DNA of 64,000 nt, from the NCBI RefSeq assembly GCF_904848185.1, contig NC_051040.1, positions 3,321,001 to 3,385,000 of the forward strand, in the 5' to 3' direction. Position numbers and translations under genes: made by a program. Source of the DNA: Acanthopagrus latus. Its lineage: Eukaryota > Chordata > Actinopteri > Spariformes > Sparidae. Below the pieces are notes generated by a model. The model ran no database searches and had not been told where the DNA came from. It saw nothing but the letters and a program-made list of their open reading frames with translations. Every line of letters begins with the position of its first letter. Within the stretch, counting starts at the first letter, position 1. Shown here in pieces: positions 40,201 to 51,553 of the stretch.

Positions 40201-43200
40201 TGATAGAATTTGCCATGTTTACCTTAAATTAACTTATAGATCATTATTGTTTCTATCAGACGCCATTAAAACAAACACAAAACTTTAAAAAAAAAACCCA
40301 AATGAAGCCGTCGCTACTGAGTCATTTTATAATAAGGGGTACATTTCATTTCAACCAAAAAGTCAAAATATCAGTATTCTTTCTTGATAGATAAACTAGA
40401 TGTTTCCATTATATACACCCTTAAGTCATTCATTGGCAAGCTTAGGGTCAAATAACTTTTTAAGAAAATACACATTTGATTCTTTATTTTGTCAACTGTG
40501 TTACAGACAAATGTTGTCATATAACATTGAGGTTATCTGTTATCTTTCAACAGAAATCCACATTAAATTGAATTTAGAGTTATTCATCATCCTTCTGTAA
40601 GACTTCCCTCTCCAGAGATACTACTTGTCTTTTTTTGTTACAGTTCATCCAACATTTAAAAGATCTATGATACAAAAACCACATGTAACACAGTTGACAG
40701 GACAGGAGAACAAAAGAAACCTTTTCTCAAGAAAAAATCTTTATTTTGATTCAACAGATTTAAACAGATTTTTCTTTTGTTCTTTCATGTTCCTTTTGAT
40801 TTCAGACAGTTCACAAGTCTGAGATCTTGGACCATATGTCCCGGTTGATCTCCATGTGACCTGCGGCCACAGAAGTTGGAGGAGGAATCATTGTGATTAT
40901 ATCTCCATGCAAACACTCGAGGACATCATCCCGCTGTGGCCAGAAAAAGCGGTTGACTCCAATCTGGTGCATACATTTGACATTTACATGCGTTTCATTC
41001 ACCTCCTGAATCACTCCAGGATAAATGTCACCATCATATTTCAGACAACACCACTGGCCTACGATGGCTGAGCTTTGCCAAGGAATTACAGATGGATTCC
41101 GACTGTTGTCCTCCTGTGTGGGCGCTGCTGCCCGAGTGTTGAAAGTGAAGGTTTTGGGAGTTGTAACACTGACACTGCAGGGTCGGTCTCATTGAGCAGA
41201 GGCAGCTCACGTCACGGTAGCTGATTTGTCCCGAGGTAACTGTAACGACTTGGTGAATGCTCATGGTTGACGGCACCACCGGGAGTCTATCTGGTATGCT
41301 CTTTGTGGCTTCATTAATCTTATTCTCACTGATGTAGAACAGTTTGACTGAGGTCTGAGCTTCCACCAGTGCGTTGAAAAAGCGTTCAGCACTACGGATG
41401 TCTTTCCCGTGGCTGACAATCCTGTCAGCTGTCCTTTTCAGGAGGCCTGCAACCACATCTGGAGCACCCTTACCGTGGCTCGCCTCAAAAAAGTTCCAAG
41501 TGCCTGACTGGAACCCACACTGCTGCAGCTTAGTGCAGAACAGATAGAAATTGCCTTTCTGACTGTACTGTGTGCATCGCCCGTCGCTGAAAAAATGCAC
41601 CACGGTCACATTTGGACAGGAAGTCTTAACCAGGTCAAGTATTGGCGATAGATGGCTCCATATGGCTGCGGGGCCTTTTTCCTTTGATGGGCTGATTGTG
41701 GCAAAGCACACATGTTCTTCCACTCCACCAACATGTAGAACTCCAGCGTGGAGCGTCGCCTGCTGCTGGTTTGGTTCAACATGTTCAGCTTGGATTTTGG
41801 AGGAGTGCTTGCAGGTGTAATTTTCTGAAAAATCTACATGAATTAAACATTCACGATCTGTCATGCCCCTCTTTAATTCCCGGTAGTAGGTGAACTGACG
41901 TTGTATGTTGAAGAGGTGTCTCTTGAAGTTTGTAAGCTGGCGCTGGAAGAGCTCAAGTAGGTTCTGCAAAGTCGCCTCTGTCCTCTTTTTCGCTGTGATT
42001 TTGACAGACACTTTCTCTTTTTTAGCTTCCTTGTTCTTCTCTCTGAGAACAGTCTCTGTTGTCCACTGTGTGAAAAAAACTACTGCTTGCAAATCCCCCT
42101 CACTCACTACTGGAAAGTCTCTATCTTTGCAATCAGGGCATTCATTGTACATGCAGCCCTTTGAGTTTGAGTCACAGCATATTGACTCTGCCATTTTCTC
42201 CAAGTCCGTTCCCCGAATGAGTCGGAGTGAATGTAGCTTCTCAACAAGAAAGCAGAGATTCTCGTGTACCTTGCAAAGACAGGTCTGTCTGTCTGCAATG
42301 GACGGCTGGACCGCCCAGAACGGCTGCATACGGCAGAACAAAGAATATGAGATTTTGCAATCAAAACTCTCAAGAAGGAATCTCCTATGCAGGTTTCTCA
42401 TGGTGTCGTTCAAGAACCTTTTCTGTTTCTTTATCTTCCCTCTTGTTATTGTTTGCGATTTCCCAGCTGCGAGGCAGCTATTCTCATCCCTTGTCAAGAA
42501 GGACAGAACTTTGTTGTGCAGTGTAAAGCATAGAGATCTATACTTCAGCTTGTTGGAGAGGATGGATATCTCCCTGTGACTCTGTTGTTTTCTTGAAATC
42601 GCGAGCGTCTCCTGAATTCTTTTTTTGAATTTGTATTTTTTCAAGATCCGTCCTGACACCAGAGCTGCAATGACCCGTCTAGGATGTTTGTGTTTGGTGG
42701 AGGCACACTTTTTGCAGAGTTGTAAAGTTTTGTGCACTTCTGTAGACACAGGAATCCTTCTTGACAGGTGCCTGGATTTTGATCTGCGTGACTCTGAATC
42801 TTGCTGCAGTCGTTCACATTTTTTTCTGAATTTGTCCGTTTTTCTTTTCTGCTGTTTGAGTTTTTCCTTCAAAGTCTGAAGCTCCCTGTATAACTCGGAC
42901 TCCCTTTCAACTTTTTTCTTTGCAGCAATTCTCTGTCTGTAATGACACAAAATCGTGTTATCATTATTAATTACTCATGTGTTCTATTCTTTCTGAACAG
43001 GATAAAGATGACAACTTGTTACTCCATCACCATTTCATGATAGAATCTATATCAGCACCTTGACGACCGAGGCTGTGGATGAGCTTCAGGACTCTGAGGT
43101 GGAGTAAGCAGGCACTCGGTCACTTTCTTTCTCTCTCTGCTCCGGCGCTGGGCTCTTCTCCAGTAAGCTTGTTTCTTTCTCTTCTCCCTCTCACTTAGAT

Positions 43201-44629
43201 CTTTCACGTTCTTCACCTTCCCACGTTTTTTGTCATCATGCCACTTCTCTCTGTGTTTCTGTAAATATGCAGCTCTTCTCTCAGGATCAGCATTACGCCG
43301 AGCCCTGTACTGGCGCTGCCGCTCAGCAGCAGATAAACCCATTTCCCTAAAACACAAATCACTCTGTCAGTTTCTCAATATGAACACATAAACTGTGACA
43401 AAAGGGAAATTTTGCTCTGGCGTTGATGCGCCTCTGGAGGCGCATTATTGGCGAACCGCACCAGCGTGAATTGATAGGCCAGCTGCTTGTATTGAGGGCG
43501 TGTCCATCAGACAGTCTGATAACAGCACAGGTCCCTCACTCAACTTAATAAAGAGAAATGTCCCAATGGCGGAGAATTGGCGATCGGACGATGCGCGTTA
43601 ATGCGGCTTCTCTGTGTGAAGGGGGCGACACTTTCTCTGCATATTTGTAAATATAACATCTAATGCAAGTTCACATGAACTGATAACACAGTTGACAATA
43701 ATCTACTCTATGTGCACACCGTAACACTGATAAAATATTGACGAGAAGAAGAAACTTACCACAACGTCTTCACATCTCCCTCCCAAAAGGAAGTGACGTC
43801 GAGTGATGCCGGGCACGAGCAAACCATTGCTGGTTTTTGGGGGTTACTTCAGTGAGTAACAAAGTGGACAGGTATTTCTCGGACACCATAAAAAGGGCGA
43901 TTTAATGCACACGAATTCGCAAAATAGATTTTAAAATGCCTTTATCATATTTCAATAATTATTTCTGAACAAATATTTATGAGAATGTTAAAAATACGTA
44001 ATTTAGTTTTAATCTGAAGAGCAAAACCTGATATTTAGCAAATCGGACACCACAAGAACAACCAATTTCAGTTTACTATATGCATTTTTTGCTGAATAAA
44101 TGATGGGATCTGCTGACTTTTTGTATTAAACAGAAGACAAATGTGCCCTGATGTAAAACTGATCATTGCTTGAAGTGAATAAATCAATAAATTGATAAAT
44201 ACAGTCGATGGACATGACATGTACCCCTAATTATAGAATGAATATGATATATATTCAGCAATTTCCACCTTATAGCCCGTCAGAACATTTGTTTTCCCCT
44301 AAAACGATTTAAGCTAGCTCGTCTGTGTTGACAGTCCGCCATCTTGGTTCCTTACTGTTACGCAGCCTCTCTACTCGTCTTTCCTCCGCCGACACAATCT
44401 CCTCCGTCCACAGTATCTCTGACCCGCTTCTCCGCTCTGATCACGGCCGTTTGAATGACGCGTTCAGCGGCATCATCAATAAAACAAACCGTTCACTCAC
44501 CTTCCGTCTCACATTTGGCTTCTTTAGTGAAGTTTCTTCTTTGGCATTTTCGATAACAACGACAGCAGTCTTGATGGCCGTCTCCACGATTAACTTTGTT
44601 TCCGAATAAAACACCACGCTCGCTGACAT
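37274..44629 (-). CDS. C2H2 zinc-finger protein B, 15 fingers, 677 aa
   Basis: Exons 44501-44629, 39370-39709, 39054-39149 and 37274-38742 on the minus strand join with phases 0, 1 and 1. The first exon (MSASVVFYSETKLIVETAIK) is assigned from frame continuity and from similarity of the joined N-terminus to gene C. The second exon carries a helix (VETLAREVARKINAIFSQLS) and a coiled coil (NQTLKARVGQLESELTAV). After an acidic linker, 15 C2H2 fingers run from CDVCNKSF to the end, with two gaps of non-finger sequence. The last finger ends H-N-C. Fingers 3-15 align one to one with fingers 5-17 of gene C, for example CDLCGKTFLYNCQLQKH with CDLCGKTFLFNCRLLIH. Intron 1 contains the transposon-like unit at 40.3-44.2 kb, in the same orientation. 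Exon 1 to exon 2 linkage is inferred and needs a transcript. Confidence 0.78.
40322..40352 (+). repeat. Left terminal inverted repeat of the DDE unit
   Basis: 31 bp, with four mismatches to the complement of 44211-44241. It lies about 460 bases beyond the end of the C-terminal module of the transposase-like gene. Confidence 0.7.
40740..40745 (-). other. Polyadenylation signal of the DDE gene
   Basis: AATAAA on the minus strand about 65 bases after the stop of the C-terminal module and inside the terminal inverted repeats. Confidence 0.5.
40811..41165 (-). pseudogene. C-terminal module of the DDE protein in a shifted frame
   Basis: From about 41165 downward, the frame one base along stays open to the stop at 40811. 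It reads like protein, with WCCLKYDGDIYPGVIQEV, then GVNRFFWPQRDDV and HMEINRDIW. The W...YDG..YPG.V pattern resembles a small Tudor/SH3-like barrel and fits the end of related proteins as I remember them. The shift lies after CQCYN (about 41163) and before the stop at 41034. A one-base insertion or two-base deletion, programmed frameshifting or an assembly error would each explain it. A short intron is unlikely because available GT-AG pairs are too close. Confidence 0.5.
41034..43342 (-). CDS. DDE transposase-like protein, 728 aa, two coding exons
   Basis: Exons 43059-43342 (ATG at 43342) and 41034-42936 join in phase 2. A non-coding exon ends at 43760 before GTAAGT, and the acceptor GTGTTTTAG lies four bases before the ATG. 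The N-terminus (MGLSAAERQRQYRARRNADP and on) is very basic and helical, followed by a Lys/Glu coiled coil and a cysteine cluster (CPDCKD). The catalytic core shows HVDFSENY, FFSDGRCTQY and WNFFEASHGKGAPD. The acidic residues are encoded at 41832-41834, 41583-41585 and 41484-41486, giving D-82-D-32-E spacing as in DDE recombinases. I recall related uncharacterised proteins from fishes and invertebrates but cannot name the superfamily. After about 41165 the frame loses family-like character and stops at 41034, while the next frame carries the expected C-terminal module. Confidence 0.75.
43426..43445. repeat. Perfect 20-bp palindrome near the DDE gene promoter
   Basis: ATGCGCCTC, two bases, then GAGGCGCAT, an exact inverted repeat. 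It lies in the first intron of the DDE gene. Confidence 0.7.
44211..44241 (-). repeat. Right terminal inverted repeat of the DDE unit
   Basis: 31 bp inverted partner of 40322-40352. It lies about 450 bases upstream of the donor of the non-coding first exon and about 260 bases from exon 1 of zinc-finger gene B. Confidence 0.7.
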
Positions 44630-45099
44630 TTTACCTTTAAAGTTATCAAGTGACTCGTACAGAAGCGAAGAAAAGTAACAGCAGCGCAACCGCCATCGAA
44701 CCCGGAAGTGGAACCAGTAGCACAAAGGCAAAATCCGACTTCAAAATAAAACTCTTGAAGTGGCTTCGGTTGCAAATACTCTTTTATTGCAAGAACAAAC
44801 GAAGAAAAAAAATATGTATATACAGTTCCATATTACACAGAACTGTAAATTATGTATTCCTTTAACAGTTTCAGTAATTAAATGTTTATGGTCTTCTTAA
44901 GGACTATTTTGAATTCACAAAACATAAATTAATACAAAACAGCTGTAAACCAGAAATCTTTCAAAATAAAATGGAAAGTAATCAAAAATGACTTCAGTCA
45001 ATACTGACTCAACTGGTGAAGAGAAATAAAAAAGTTCTCTCAGCAACTGACACTAAGTCCTAAAACAAGTGTTCAAAGTATGAACCTAACAATAAGGCA

Positions 45100-45105
45100 T
45101 TTATT
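45100..45105 (-). other. Candidate polyadenylation signal of zinc-finger gene C
   Basis: Minus-strand AATAAA about 500 bases after the stop. Another copy at 44783-44788 is equally possible. Confidence 0.35.
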
Positions 45106-45604
45106 ACCTTCAATACTTTTATAGAGGTATCGTTCTCTCAATACCTCATTTCATCTGTAGCTTTATGATTTTCAAATTAAATTTGTTTTTAAATCCAGCA
45201 GTAGTATCTGTGTTTTTAATGTTTTTAATAGCCGAAGAAGAAAAACACACCTGAACTACGTTTACAATTAAATACTGTAAAACTTACGTCTGATTTATGT
45301 CTTAACTCTGTGTTAAATCTCCTTATTTGACCAACAGTCCAAACAAAAGCTAAAAGTTAATATGAAGACAAGCATCTATTTTCCACTGGAGTCATCACGA
45401 GCAAATGTTTTGTTTTTTTTTTCCATTTAATGACTGCAAAAACTGAGCATATTTTCATCTGAATAGACACATTTTTCTGTCTAGGAAATTAAGTGAATTC
45501 TATCAGCTTTTCATATTTTGAGCGCTCTGAAGTTTCCCTTAACACAACATATTAGCGACATTTCTGAGTGTTCTGGTGGACAACACGCCGCAGCATCACG
45601 TCAC

Positions 45605-48600
45605 CTACGAGCCGTCACAGCTGTGCTTCTTGAGCTGCCTGGAGTCGGAGAAGCCTCGGCCACACTGCGGACACGCGTACAGCTTCTGCCCAGTGTGGAT
45701 CTGCATGTGGGACTTGAGCTGATTTGATTGGTGGAACTTCCTGTGACAGTACATACATTCAAACGGTTTCTCTCCCGTGTGGATCCGCAGGTGTCTGTAG
45801 TAGTTTCCGTCTGTTCTGAAGGCCTTGCCGCACTGGTCACATTTGTACGGTTTTTCGCCGGTGTGAATCCGCTCGTGCTGCTTCAGACTGCCAGTATGGA
45901 AAAACCTCTTCCCACACACCTCACAAACGCAGGGCTTCTCCCCTGCGTGGCTCCTCTGATGATAAGCGAACGAGTACTTGTTGTGGAAAGACTTCGCACA
46001 GATGGCGCAGTTGAACTCCTTGTGCTCACTGTGGCCTTTTTCATGAAGCTTGAGAGAACCTGCGGTGCTGAAACCTTTCAGACAGATCTTGCAGCTGAAT
46101 GGCTTAACCAAAGACTTGTTTCGCCTTCTAGTCTGTAAAAATCTGTGCGTGTCGTCTGTTTCCTCGCCCCTGTTCGAATGCACGTACCTCTGATGTATCA
46201 GCAGCCTGCAGTTGAAGAGGAAAGTCTTCCCGCACAGGTCGCACATGAAGGGTTTTCTGGCACCGTGGATCAGCATGTGGGACTTGAGCTTGGTGTTGTC
46301 CGAGAAGCTCTTGCCGCACTCCTGGCAGATGAACGGCTTCTCTCCTGTGTGAATGCGAATGTGTCTCTTGAGGTTGTTGTTGAGGCTGAACCTCGCTCCA
46401 CAGATGTGACAGGTGAACGGTTTCTCCCCGGTGTGGACCACGCTGTGTCTTTTCAGAGCAGTGCCAGTCCTGTATGACCTGTTGCACACAGTGCAGATGA
46501 ACGGAGTGACGCCTGTGTGTTTCCTCTTATGAACAGTCAGGGAGTGGGCGTATTTGAACGTCTCTTCGCACATCGTGCATTTGTACTTTTTGGTGTTCGT
46601 GTGAACCATCTGGTGGAAGCGAAGGGTGTCTTTACTCTTGAACTCCTTCCCACATATCGTACAGCTGAATGGCCTTTCTTCAGAGTGCACGGACATGTGA
46701 CATTTCAGCAGCACCGACGTCCTGAAAGTCCGGTCACAATGCTCACACTTAATCATCTGCTTCCACTTCTCATGGCGCATGAGGTGGTTTTCCAGAGACT
46801 GCTGGATTCTGAATGTTCTCCCACACTGATCACAGGCAAATGGCTTTGGTGGTTTCGACCTCTGGTGACGCTTGAGGTGATTCTGAAGCGACTCCTCTTT
46901 TCTGTACGATCTTTTACACCGAGGACAGGGGAAGGGCAGCGGGGCTTTACGTGTCTCGTGACGTATAAGGTGATTCTCCAGAGACTTCTTTTCCAGGAAA
47001 CTTCTGCCACACTGCTCACAGGGGAAAGGCATCTGGTGGAGCTTCGCGTGTTTCTTCAATTCAGCTTTCCAAGGAAAACTTGCAGCACAGTACTCGCAGG
47101 AGAACCGGTTCACTGTCTCTGACTCTTTATTTTTAATCCGTCTTCTCTGCGCCCCACCGGACTTGATTTGGTTCTCCTGGGTGCTGTTGTCAGTGTAAAC
47201 TGGAAACAGAGGGAAGACATTTATGAAATTAGCGCACCATACTCTGAGGATTTCATTTCAATATGTAACAGTTTTTGAAGTGAAATGTGCCCTCTACCTG
47301 TTCTTTCTCCTTCCCTGATGTGATGGTCACACCCTGTCAGAAGAAAGAGTGTGAAAGCTAATCATACCTTCTTTAAGTTTAGAAGTTGGTCTCCTGATCC
47401 TCTTTGATTTCCCTGGAGTTGCCTCCTCCACAGATTTCTGTGATGCAAAAAGAAGTAATTGGGATTGTGAAAAAGTTGGTTGCATGCAATGGAATAAAAT
47501 CAGAACCCGAACAGTAAATAGTTTCCTCAGCGTCACAGTTGCGTATATAAAGAAACATGTTATTCTCTGTGACTGCAGCTGCCAAGTACACAGACACTCT
47601 CACAGGTCCAAACTTGTATCGCCTGAAAGATATTTACGACATTCTTGCTTCCACACAAATCTAAATCTACAGAGTTAAACCTAAAACACCAGAGACACCA
47701 AACCTTCACCTGTGTCGAGTCGACACCACTGGCGGTGCTGGAGTCTGGACTGGGGGCATCTTGAGGCGTAAACCCCGGTGAGGTTGCTGGTTTGAGGACG
47801 AGCTGTGTTGCTCCCGTTGGATCGGACACAGATGTCGGTGGCCTGGGGGCCTGGGTGACGACTTGGCTGGCACCGACCAACAACATGGTGGGAGCAGAGC
47901 CGACTGCGCCAACAAACATCATCGGAGCTGTCGAAGGTCTGGGGACGGTCACGGATGCAGCTGTGGAGCTGGGAGCTGCTTCTGTGCTTCCTGATGAAAT
48001 CGGAGCAGGGTCCGAGGTGGATTCACTCGCAGGAGGCTGAGGGGCAGCTTGATCAGTGGAGGCAGAAAACTCTGGTGATCCTGAGTTGTTTCCAGACACA
48101 GAGACATAAACTAATGACTGATCTGATCATGTAGAAAGTGATCAACTGGCACACAAACAAAGGAAAGACATTTCACATATTGTATCTGCAGAAATCAAGA
48201 TTATGTAGAAAAACATGGGGGGGGAATGGCTGAAAATAAAAAATCAGATGTAATAAACTGAGTATTTTCATTAATCTGCAATATTTTGTTCACTAATCTT
48301 AGAGCTGGGAGATAAAACCTCTCATCTGATGTTTCTCATCTCAGGCTGAGTGAGGTCTGAGTTTTCATGTGGTCACCAGAGAGATCGATTGGGTGATTGA
48401 TGACTGGCCCCTCACCTATCATGGACCCGTCCTGCAGCAGGATGTGGGTCGGGCCGGACCCCGGCTTGCTGCCTTCACGGATGCTCTTCAGCTCGTTCTC
48501 CAGCTGCTCCATCTCTCGGACCAGCTGACCCACTCTGGCCTCCAGCTCCTGCTCCAGCTGCCCGGCTTTCCTCTGCAGCACATCCTCCAGCTGCTCCACT

Positions 48601-48830
48601 TTGGCCCGCAGAGCCTCGTTCTCCTCGAACAGTTCGGAGGAGAACTCCGTGAACACTTTGTGGATCTGAACCACCAGACACTTCTCTATCTCCTGGATTT
48701 CGCCCACCTTCGCCTCGTCCCACTCCGTATTTGGCGCCTCTTTCGCCCAGACATCCCTGAAAACAGACACCGTCGCCTGAATGGCGACTTCAACGACTGT
48801 CGCCACCTCGCTGCCGAACCTCGCCTCCAT
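45605..48830 (-). CDS. C2H2 zinc-finger protein C, 17 fingers, 826 or 838 aa
   Basis: Minus-strand exons 48416-48830 (ATG at 48830), 47710-48110, 47368-47437, an optional 36-base exon 47298-47333, and 45605-47199; phases agree throughout. The N-terminus (MEARFGSEVATVVEVAIQAT) plus a second helix (VVQIHKVFTEFSSELFEE) and a heptad coiled coil parallel genes A and B. The second exon is a Ser/Thr/Pro/Ala-rich linker without domains. The third is basic (GKSKRIRRPTSKLK), a possible nuclear localisation signal. Seventeen fingers follow; the first four have unusual linkers without TGEKP. The last ends H-S-C. A 30-residue charged insert (NRGEETDDTHRF and on) follows finger 11, at the same place as the insert in gene B. 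This supports an origin of B and C by tandem duplication. The DNA target is unknown. Confidence 0.85.
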
Positions 48831-51193
48831 TTTGATCCAGTCGGATGATGAACTCAGCCCGCTGTGTCTGAAGGTTCGGGGCGCATTTTAAAGACAAAAC
48901 AGAAACTTAAATCAAGAGTCCGACGGGCTGAACCACAACAACTGTCTTTCTTCCGTGTTAACGTATTCGCTGTCCTACATGGCGGACGGTGCGTTCCTGA
49001 AAAGGTTCCGTCTCCCATATCCGCTTCCGGTGTCACGTACATTTCAAAGTAAAATCGAAAGACAGCCCACTTGAGGTAAAAATAGGGTAAATAACGGTAT
49101 TTTGTCAAGAAAGAAATGACACAGTTGTAATATTTGTTCAATATTTGTTCTATAAGGGGCTGTAATATTATTTAGACTTAATTACTATCATGTCATTTTT
49201 AGTGTTTCAAGTTAATGATTAAATGTTGTACTGAATAATAATTAGTGCCACAAAAAGTTCTATTACAATATTTACAATCTTTAAAAAAGTACCTACTTCT
49301 ACTCCTTAATCCTTATTGATAGAAGCTAAGAATATTAATTGCAATTTACATGTCTGAGTTTTTTTATTTCCAAATGTGAGCAAAGATTAGACGTTCCCTA
49401 TTTCTCTCTGTTGCCTATACACGCCTGTGAAAATTTGTTTGAGTTGTTAAATGCAGCTGGGCTGTGGATTTCTTTTTGATGGACTTAGTCAGTAATGAGT
49501 GAGTTTAAAAATGGAGATCGCAGACATAAACAAATGAGTGGCTTCTACTACAACAGTAAAGTTCCAGAGAGCTCAAATAAATAACAAACCCCTTAACATT
49601 CAAATGAAATACAAGAAACAATAATGTGGTCCTTTCTTTGCAGCCCTCCCTGGAGCTCACTAAAGACTCCCTGCAAGACCCCAGACCTCAATTATCTTCT
49701 TCACAAAAGGACACAAACGCATTATCCTTTAATATCACAATTTGTATTTATCAAGTCAAAGAAACAACTGTACAGAGCCAGTGGTTCTGATCATTTTATA
49801 CATTGTTGGTTCACTCATTCACCCTTTTCAATGTTGGTAGTTTGTGTTGGTATGTTACAGTGATTGCATAGTGGAGGAATGGGACTCAAGACATGCACAG
49901 CAGTACCATAATAGAGACTATATCATTCATGCAACCTCTTTGTCCTGATGTGTTTGCATGGAGGAGGTGTGGATTCAACCGGGCTTATGGTACAAACCTC
50001 ATTTCAACACAGACTCTACAAAGTTAAACATGAAGACAAAGGGGGAGTTTTCCCAGTGTCACCATGGATACACGTCTTTGTTTTTTTTGTTTTTTTTTTT
50101 ACAGAAAATACTTCAGAGCAAATACATTTGTACATCAGGTTGCTTTAGGCAGGCATACAGAGAGACAGACAGGCTGAGGGCAGGTAGACGGTGGTGCTCT
50201 GGGGTCCTCAGAGGAGAGAAACTACTGCAGTGAATGTTCTGTATTCACTCGTCAGCACTGGATTATCTCTGACTGGTGGAAGTTTGACAATAGGTTGTTT
50301 AAATCTGAATTGAGAACACGTGGAGTGGGTTTGTTTACTGCAGTTCAAGTGAAAACTGATGTACTGATGTTAAGTGATCTGGAGCTTCAGTACAGTAAAA
50401 CAAATAGTAGATTTGTTCAGACTTTCTGGTCCTGTTTTGTGTTTGTTAAAGAAAAAAAAGATGATGCCAAATGCATAAAATTATTAAGTCAAATGTTGAA
50501 CTAATCCTGATGTTTTTTAAATTACACTTATGCAAAGCTGCAGATTTTGACAGTCAAGATTGTTGCAAATGGGAAGAGATTAACAGAAATGTAGTAATGT
50601 AGTAAACTGAAGATAGAGTCCACATGCACCACCTAAAACTTAATGTCATCAGTGAAGAGTGAGATTATTCTAAAAATGCTTCATAGGATAATTGATTTTT
50701 TTGTACACGGCATTCTCCGAGTTTGAGCTCGGACTTCGCCTGAAGAAGTTCTCATTAGTGTGTTAGTGGTCCTGATCGTCCTCAGAAACATTTAAACTAA
50801 CGCTCAATTTAAACACAAGCAGCAGCTAATTTGATGGATGACAGGGCAACATCAACAAATGGATTTACAGCTGTCAAATTTTTTTGATTCAGAGATTATT
50901 TGTTTGGTCAAAAGAAAGTTAAAAAATCCTAATCAAACTGTCATGGAGCTCAAGCTGATGTCTTATATTGTCCTATTTTATCTGACAGACTGTTTGGTAA
51001 CCCAAAGTTATTTATGCATTTATGCAGCCGACCTTCAGCAGTTTCAAATAAAACTCTCCTCTTGCTAACCTGATAACTCTTTTCTCTGCTCGATCCCAAA
51101 CACCACTGACCACCAGGCCTCGACTCTGCCACAGGCTAGCGTCCCTAGTGCAAAGAAGAAGTTGCATAAGTCTCAGTTCATTGCTACCATGGA

Positions 51194-51219
51194 CATCATC
51201 ATCATCATCATCATCATCA
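51194..51219. repeat. (CAT)n trinucleotide repeat
   Basis: Eight ATC/CAT units. Confidence 0.9.
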
Positions 51220-51553
51220 ACATTAACAATATTAAATCCTGAACAACCCCCTCAACAATACTCATAAATTATACTCCATATTACTGCATACTACTGTGTG
51301 GTTTTGGTGTACAAGATGCAAAATGTCAAAGACTGAAACTATGAATGACTGAATGGTATCAGACTGAGAAATGTCTTTGTTTCCCTCTATCAAAGTAAAG
51401 ATCTCACCCTCTTACTGCCAACAGAAGACTTATTATCTTATTCCTGGTTTACTATAAAGGTTTATCTTATAATCTACGAGCTGTGATTTCTAGAGAGCGG
51501 GAGCGAACACAAGTCTGCATCCAAACTGGCACATTTTCAACAACAAAGTTCAA

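Larger units (their letters stand above)
40322..44241 (-). mobile_element. DDE transposon-like unit with 31-bp terminal inverted repeats, nested in intron 1 of zinc-finger gene B
   Basis: The left copy, 40322-40352, contains TATAATAAGGGGTACATTTC. The right copy, 44211-44241, read on the other strand, contains TATAATTAGGGGTACATGTC. Over 31 bases, 27 are identical. Between them lies one spliced gene for a DDE-type protein with its own non-coding first exon and polyadenylation signal. If the true ends are the GGGG at 40336 and the CCCC at 44227, both flanks show TAA (TAATAA against TAATTA), which could be a target duplication. The similarity running into these flanks may instead mean longer inverted repeats. 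I cannot assign the superfamily with confidence. Confidence 0.7.

Noticed and set aside
41100..41190. A short intron explaining the frame change in the DDE gene
   Set aside because: Possible GT-AG pairs here would give introns of only about 50 bases with poor signals.
41905..42579. Plus-strand frame of 224 residues opposite the DDE gene
   Set aside because: Antisense of a coding exon whose own strand has motifs and splice sites.
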